Of a DNA stretch of 10,000 nt, positions 6,659-10,000 are shown one piece after another (position 1 is the stretch's first letter; the number at the start of each line of letters is the position of its first letter). Below the pieces are notes generated by a model. It ran no database searches. It had not been told where the DNA came from and saw only the letters and a program-made list of their open reading frames with translations. This DNA comes from Thiobacillus sp. Its GTDB lineage: Bacteria > Pseudomonadota > Gammaproteobacteria > Burkholderiales > Thiobacillaceae. The DNA lies in NCBI GenBank assembly GCA_020217265.1, contig JAIWOS010000001.1:1-10000 (forward strand). The letters run 5' to 3'. Made by a program: the position numbers and the translations under genes.

Positions 6659-7152
6659 TGAACTGGATGCAAGCGCTGGAGGCGGCAAGCTACCTGGTGA
6701 CCGTGCTCGGTTTTCCGTTTGCGATCGCGGTTTACCTCTTTGACCAGCGGCGCGAACGACAGAACGAGGAGGAGGAGATTTACCTGAGGCTGTCCGATGA
6801 ATATGCCAACTTCATGCGCCTGGTGATCGACAACGCCGACCTGCACCTGCTGTCGCCGGAAGATCGTGCCGAGCTCAACGAGGAACAGCGCGAGCGCAAA
6901 CTGGCGCTGTTCGCCATCCTGGTGGCGCTGTTCGAGCGCGCTTACGTACTGGTGTACGAAGAGGGAATGAGCAGGCAGCAGGCCCGGTTGTGGCAGTCGT
7001 GGACGGACTACATGCAGGAGTGGTGTCGTCGGGCGGATTTCCGTGCCGCGCTGCCCGGCTTGCTGCACGGCGAGGACCCGGGCTTTGTGGCCGTCATCGA
7101 GCGAATCTCGGCAGAGGCTGCCGAGGCCGGCGGAGTCTCAGGCGGCCGCTAG
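6658..7152 (+). CDS. Small membrane-anchored protein of unknown function
   Basis: I do not recognise a named family. The 164-residue product has one hydrophobic segment near its N-terminus (about residues 9-28, YLVTVLGFPFAIAVYLF), followed at once by a basic then acidic stretch DQRRERQNEEEE (29-40), so the remaining protein is probably cytoplasmic. That part looks largely alpha-helical, with LSPEDRAELNEEQRERK (65-81) and a second hydrophobic helix LALFAILVALFERAYVLVY (82-100) that could pack or weakly associate with membrane, then tryptophan-rich LWQSWTDYMQEWCRR (111-125). The ATG overlaps the trmL TGA by one base and has a strong ribosome site, so it is a real, translated gene coupled to trmL. 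Its 3' end overlaps the convergent GGDEF-EAL gene by 15 bases. A link with tRNA modification is not implied by anything in its sequence. Confidence 0.85.
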   Translation: MNWMQALEAASYLVTVLGFPFAIAVYLFDQRRERQNEEEEIYLRLSDEYANFMRLVIDNADLHLLSPEDRAELNEEQRERKLALFAILVALFERAYVLVYEEGMSRQQARLWQSWTDYMQEWCRRADFRAALPGLLHGEDPGFVAVIERISAEAAEAGGVSGGR

Positions 7153-9927
7153 CGCGTCGGCGTCGAGCCAGGCTATCAGGTCGTCCAGCGGCAGCGGACG
7201 GCTGATGTGATACCCCTGCGCCTGATCGCAGCCCATGCTGCGCAAGGCGTCGGCCGTCGCGGCGTTTTCCACGCCCTCGGCAATCACTGCCAGGCCCAGG
7301 TTGTGCGCGAGCGCGATGGTCGAGCGCACGATGATCGCGTCCTGAACGTTGTCGACCATGCCGAGGACGAAGGTGCGGTCGATTTTCAGCGCCGAGAGCG
7401 GCAGCCGGCGCAGGTAGGCGAGCGAGGAATAGCCGGTGCCGTAGTCGTCGACCGCGACGCTGGAGCCCAGCCTGGCGATTTCGCGCAGCACCGCCGCCGA
7501 GGTTTCCGGGTCCTGCATCAGCGCGGTTTCGGTGAGTTCGAAGCCGATTGCGCCGGCGGCGGCGAGGCCCGCGTCGAGGGTGTGCTTGAGGTGGACGGCG
7601 AAACGCTCGTCGAGCAGGTTGCGCGCTGACAGGTTGATGGCAATCGGCTGCGCATACCCGTGCGCGGCAAGGCGTCCCTTGTCGGCCACCGCGCGGTCGA
7701 GGATGGCGCGGGTGAAGGGGTGGATCATTTCGTTCATTTCCGCCAGATCGACGAACTCGCCCGGCAACAGCAGGCCGCGGCGCGGATGCTGCCAGCGCAC
7801 CAGCGCCTCGAAGCCGGTGACGCGGCGGGAGGCCAGGTCGATCTTGGGCTGGTAGTGCAGCACGAGTTCGCCACATTCGACCGCATGGGCGAGTTCGACC
7901 GCCAGCTTGAGCCGTTCGGGGTTGTAGGTGTCCTGGCTGCGGTCGTACACGTCGATGCCCGCGCCGTTCTGCTTGGCCTGGTACATGGCGACATCCGCAG
8001 CGCGCAGCAGGTCGTGGCTGGTGTCGCCATGCTCGGGATAGAGGGCGATGCCGATGCTGGCGCCCACCTGCAGCGGGATGCCCTGGATGGAGAAGGGTTC
8101 GCGCAGCGCGGCTTTCAGGCGCTGGGCCAGCCGAACGGCCTCGTCAGAGTCGACGCCGGCCACGAGGAGCGCGAATTCGTCGCCGCCCAGCCGGCAGACG
8201 AGCGCGTCGCTGTCGCCGAGCGCCGTCTCCAGGCGCGGGCCGATGCAGGTCAGCAGATGGTCGCCGACATGGTGGCCGAGGGTGTCGTTCACGTCCTTGA
8301 AGCGGTCCAGGTCGAGCAGCATCAGCGCGGACGGGCGGTTGTCGACGCGCCCGATGCGTTCGGCGAACTCGCCGTGCAACACGGTGCGGTTGGGCAGCCG
8401 GGTGAGGCTGTCGTGGCGCGCCTGGTACGCGAGCGTATTGGCGTGGCGGGCGTTGGCTATGGCCAGCGCCACGGTATGCGCCACGGCGCTGAAGGTATCG
8501 AGCTCGATGTCGCTGAAGGCGTGGCGCTCGGCGTACACCACGTTGAGCCCGCCAAACACCTGCTCGCGATAGACGAGTGGCACCACCAGCCCGGTGCGCA
8601 GGCCGACCGAGGCAAGATTCTCGCGGAGCACCGGCTGGATGCGGACGTCTTCGCGGAAGTCCTCGCTGATCATGAGCTGCTTGCGGGTGACGGCTTCGCC
8701 ACACAGGCTGCCGGCCAGCGGAATGCGCTGGCTGAGCGCAAGAAAGTCCGGGTTGAAGCCGCTGCTGGCAGCCAGTTCCAGTTGGCCGTGGTCGTGGTTC
8801 AGGAGGTAGACCGCAACGTGCGGGGCGTGGCTGAGGCCGGCGAGCGCACTGATCGCCTCGCGCAGGATGTCGTCGAGTTCGAGCGAGGCGTGAATCCGGT
8901 TCGACAGCTGGTTGATCGCGCGCAGGCTGTCGTTGCGCTCGACCAGCGTCGCGTCGGCGTCGCGCTGGCGGCGCAGGGTGCGCCGGTAGACCAGGATGGC
9001 GCCAGCAAGGAAGACCGCCAGCAGCAAGGTCGGCATGAGCAGCCGGCGCAGCCATTCGTCGACGAGGGTGGAGAATGGAACGATGGCGCCCGCGCGCAGG
9101 CCGTATTCCGCGATGCGGTCGTAGGCGACGAGGTGGCGGCCGCCGTGGTCCGGCAGATCCATGATCAGCGTGCCGCTCGGCGCGTGCAGCCCGGCTAAGG
9201 TGCGCAGGACGGCTGGCGAGACCTTGCGGCCGAAGTAGTCGCGCAGCGTCGCGTCACGCTGGTTGACGGGGAGCGGATGGACGTACTGCAGGTAGCCGTC
9301 GTCGCGCAACAGCACCGTGGCGGTGTGCTGCGGCAGGGAGGCGCTGGCAAGCAGCGTGTTGCCGGACGCGATCGGATACCCGGCGGTCATGACCGCCACG
9401 GGTTCGCCGCGGGCGTCGAGCAGCGGCACCCGGAGCGGGATGACCCACTGCTTGAGCAACTGCATGAAATACGGCCGGCCGATTTCGAGCTTGCGGGTGT
9501 GCAGGCATTTCAGGAAGCTGTCGCGCGTTTCCGCCTGCCTGAGCAGGTTGGGCAGGGGCGCGCCTGCCGGTATGCCGCTGATCAGCAGCAGCTGACCGTC
9601 CGGCCGCGCGAGGCCGAAGCCGGCCATGCCGGGATCGATGGCGCGCATGCGCTCGATCAGGTCGCGGCCTTTCTCCGGGGTGCGCAGCATGTCGTGTTCG
9701 AGCAGTTCGTGACCGATGCCGCGCAGGATCAACTCGTAGTTGCGCAGTGTGGCGCGGGTATTCTGCACCAGCATGCTGTCGAGGTAGCGCAGGTTCGCCT
9801 CGGCGTCGCGGCGGGTTTCCACCCACAGCCGGGCGATGGCAAGGCCGTAGACCGCGACGAAAAACCCTATCAGGAGATAGAACAGTCCGCGCACGGGCTT
9901 GTGGCTGGATGGGGCGGGAGCGGACAT
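7138..9927 (-). CDS. Transmembrane sensor with GAF, GGDEF and EAL domains (cyclic di-GMP turnover)
   Basis: A 929-residue inner-membrane protein predicted to make or break cyclic di-GMP. Order: TM helix (about 14-34), periplasmic sensor (35-295; resembles a Cache/CHASE-type domain but I cannot name it), second TM (296-314), a short linker helix, GAF domain (about 350-495), GGDEF (503-660) and EAL (675-925). The cyclase motif RLGGDEF (579-585) is intact, while the inhibitory RxxD site is absent (DSDA at 572-575). The phosphodiesterase residues are all present: FEALVRW (706-712), NLSARN (765-770), ELTE (797-800), DDYGTGYSS (827-835), Lys848 in LKID, AEGVE (883-887) and QGY (904-906). Both activities are therefore possible; which dominates cannot be told. 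ATG 9927 has no evident ribosome site. It stands alone and converges with the gene at 6658. Confidence 0.94.
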   Translation of the reverse strand: MSAPAPSSHKPVRGLFYLLIGFFVAVYGLAIARLWVETRRDAEANLRYLDSMLVQNTRATLRNYELILRGIGHELLEHDMLRTPEKGRDLIERMRAIDPGMAGFGLARPDGQLLLISGIPAGAPLPNLLRQAETRDSFLKCLHTRKLEIGRPYFMQLLKQWVIPLRVPLLDARGEPVAVMTAGYPIASGNTLLASASLPQHTATVLLRDDGYLQYVHPLPVNQRDATLRDYFGRKVSPAVLRTLAGLHAPSGTLIMDLPDHGGRHLVAYDRIAEYGLRAGAIVPFSTLVDEWLRRLLMPTLLLAVFLAGAILVYRRTLRRQRDADATLVERNDSLRAINQLSNRIHASLELDDILREAISALAGLSHAPHVAVYLLNHDHGQLELAASSGFNPDFLALSQRIPLAGSLCGEAVTRKQLMISEDFREDVRIQPVLRENLASVGLRTGLVVPLVYREQVFGGLNVVYAERHAFSDIELDTFSAVAHTVALAIANARHANTLAYQARHDSLTRLPNRTVLHGEFAERIGRVDNRPSALMLLDLDRFKDVNDTLGHHVGDHLLTCIGPRLETALGDSDALVCRLGGDEFALLVAGVDSDEAVRLAQRLKAALREPFSIQGIPLQVGASIGIALYPEHGDTSHDLLRAADVAMYQAKQNGAGIDVYDRSQDTYNPERLKLAVELAHAVECGELVLHYQPKIDLASRRVTGFEALVRWQHPRRGLLLPGEFVDLAEMNEMIHPFTRAILDRAVADKGRLAAHGYAQPIAINLSARNLLDERFAVHLKHTLDAGLAAAGAIGFELTETALMQDPETSAAVLREIARLGSSVAVDDYGTGYSSLAYLRRLPLSALKIDRTFVLGMVDNVQDAIIVRSTIALAHNLGLAVIAEGVENAATADALRSMGCDQAQGYHISRPLPLDDLIAWLDADALAAA

Positions 9928-10000
9928 GCAGGGAAGTCGGCGGGGCGTCGTTTAGCGTTAATGGTTTATCGGCGGCGCGCGGCCCATCTGTAGCCCGGGA
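9928..10000. other. Upstream region of the GGDEF-EAL gene
   Basis: Seventy-three bases before the start of the sensor gene. It contains the AT-richer patch around 9951-9969 (GATAAACCATTAACG on the minus strand) where a promoter could lie, but I find no -35/-10 pair that I would defend and no reading frame of interest. Confidence 0.4.

Noticed and set aside
3923..6688. 921-codon minus-strand frame that could suggest GshB fused to a large N-terminal domain
   Set aside because: The part upstream of 4855 is gshA read in the wrong frame, continuing antisense to trmL. GshB has its own start at 4855 and a full-length family match from there.
7660..9198. 512-codon plus-strand frame opposite the GGDEF-EAL gene
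   Set aside because: Antisense shadow of a gene with all its domain motifs intact; repetitive Gln/Val/Ala/Gly composition, no recognisable domain.
1..10000. Search for tRNA, rRNA, CRISPR array, insertion sequence, phage or toxin-antitoxin genes
   Set aside because: No repeated spacer pattern, no terminal inverted repeats, no transposase or integrase motifs, and nearly every base is covered by core metabolic or regulatory genes.

Overview
The window is a high-GC stretch of bacterial chromosome that looks betaproteobacterial. The GshA is the ATP-grasp-like type typical of Ralstonia, Bordetella and Thiobacillus relatives, not the enterobacterial type. It sits upstream of an incomplete mannose-type PTS (IIA, HPr, EI), an arrangement known from betaproteobacteria. 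I would not name a genus from this alone; a Thiobacillus- or Nitrosomonadales-like organism is one reasonable guess.

Layout, left to right. Positions 1-328 hold the first 109 codons of minC, on the minus strand and cut by the window edge. Positions 409-2801 hold three tightly packed minus-strand genes, read in the order IIA-Man, ptsH, ptsI. A 126-base gap (2802-2927) holds a possible promoter for them. Positions 2928-6150 hold a second minus-strand cluster read gshA, gshB, apbE, whose reading frames overlap by 4 and 1 bases. A 43-base divergent spacer separates gshA from the plus-strand pair trmL (6194-6658) and a small membrane-anchored protein of unknown function (6658-7152), which overlap by one base. 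The rest (7138-9927, minus strand) is one large transmembrane sensor with GAF, GGDEF and EAL domains; its 3' end overlaps the small membrane protein's gene by 15 bases. The last 73 bases are its upstream region.

How the genes work together. GshA and GshB make glutathione in two ATP-dependent steps. ApbE is an exported lipoprotein that attaches FMN to proteins, and it is coupled to gshB by its overlapping start. EI and HPr would phosphorylate the lone IIA protein. Because no IIB, IIC or IID gene is present here, and HPr keeps both His15 and Ser46, this PTS is probably regulatory, not a sugar importer. TrmL modifies the wobble base of leucine tRNAs. The GGDEF-EAL protein should control cyclic di-GMP in response to a periplasmic signal. 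MinC places the division site.

Almost everything is recognisable core-genome content. I see no mobile element, CRISPR array, RNA gene or clearly new system. The least explained items are the small membrane protein after trmL, the apbE insertion between the glutathione and PTS genes with an altered metal-site residue, and a 9-base direct repeat in the gshA/trmL divergent promoter region.
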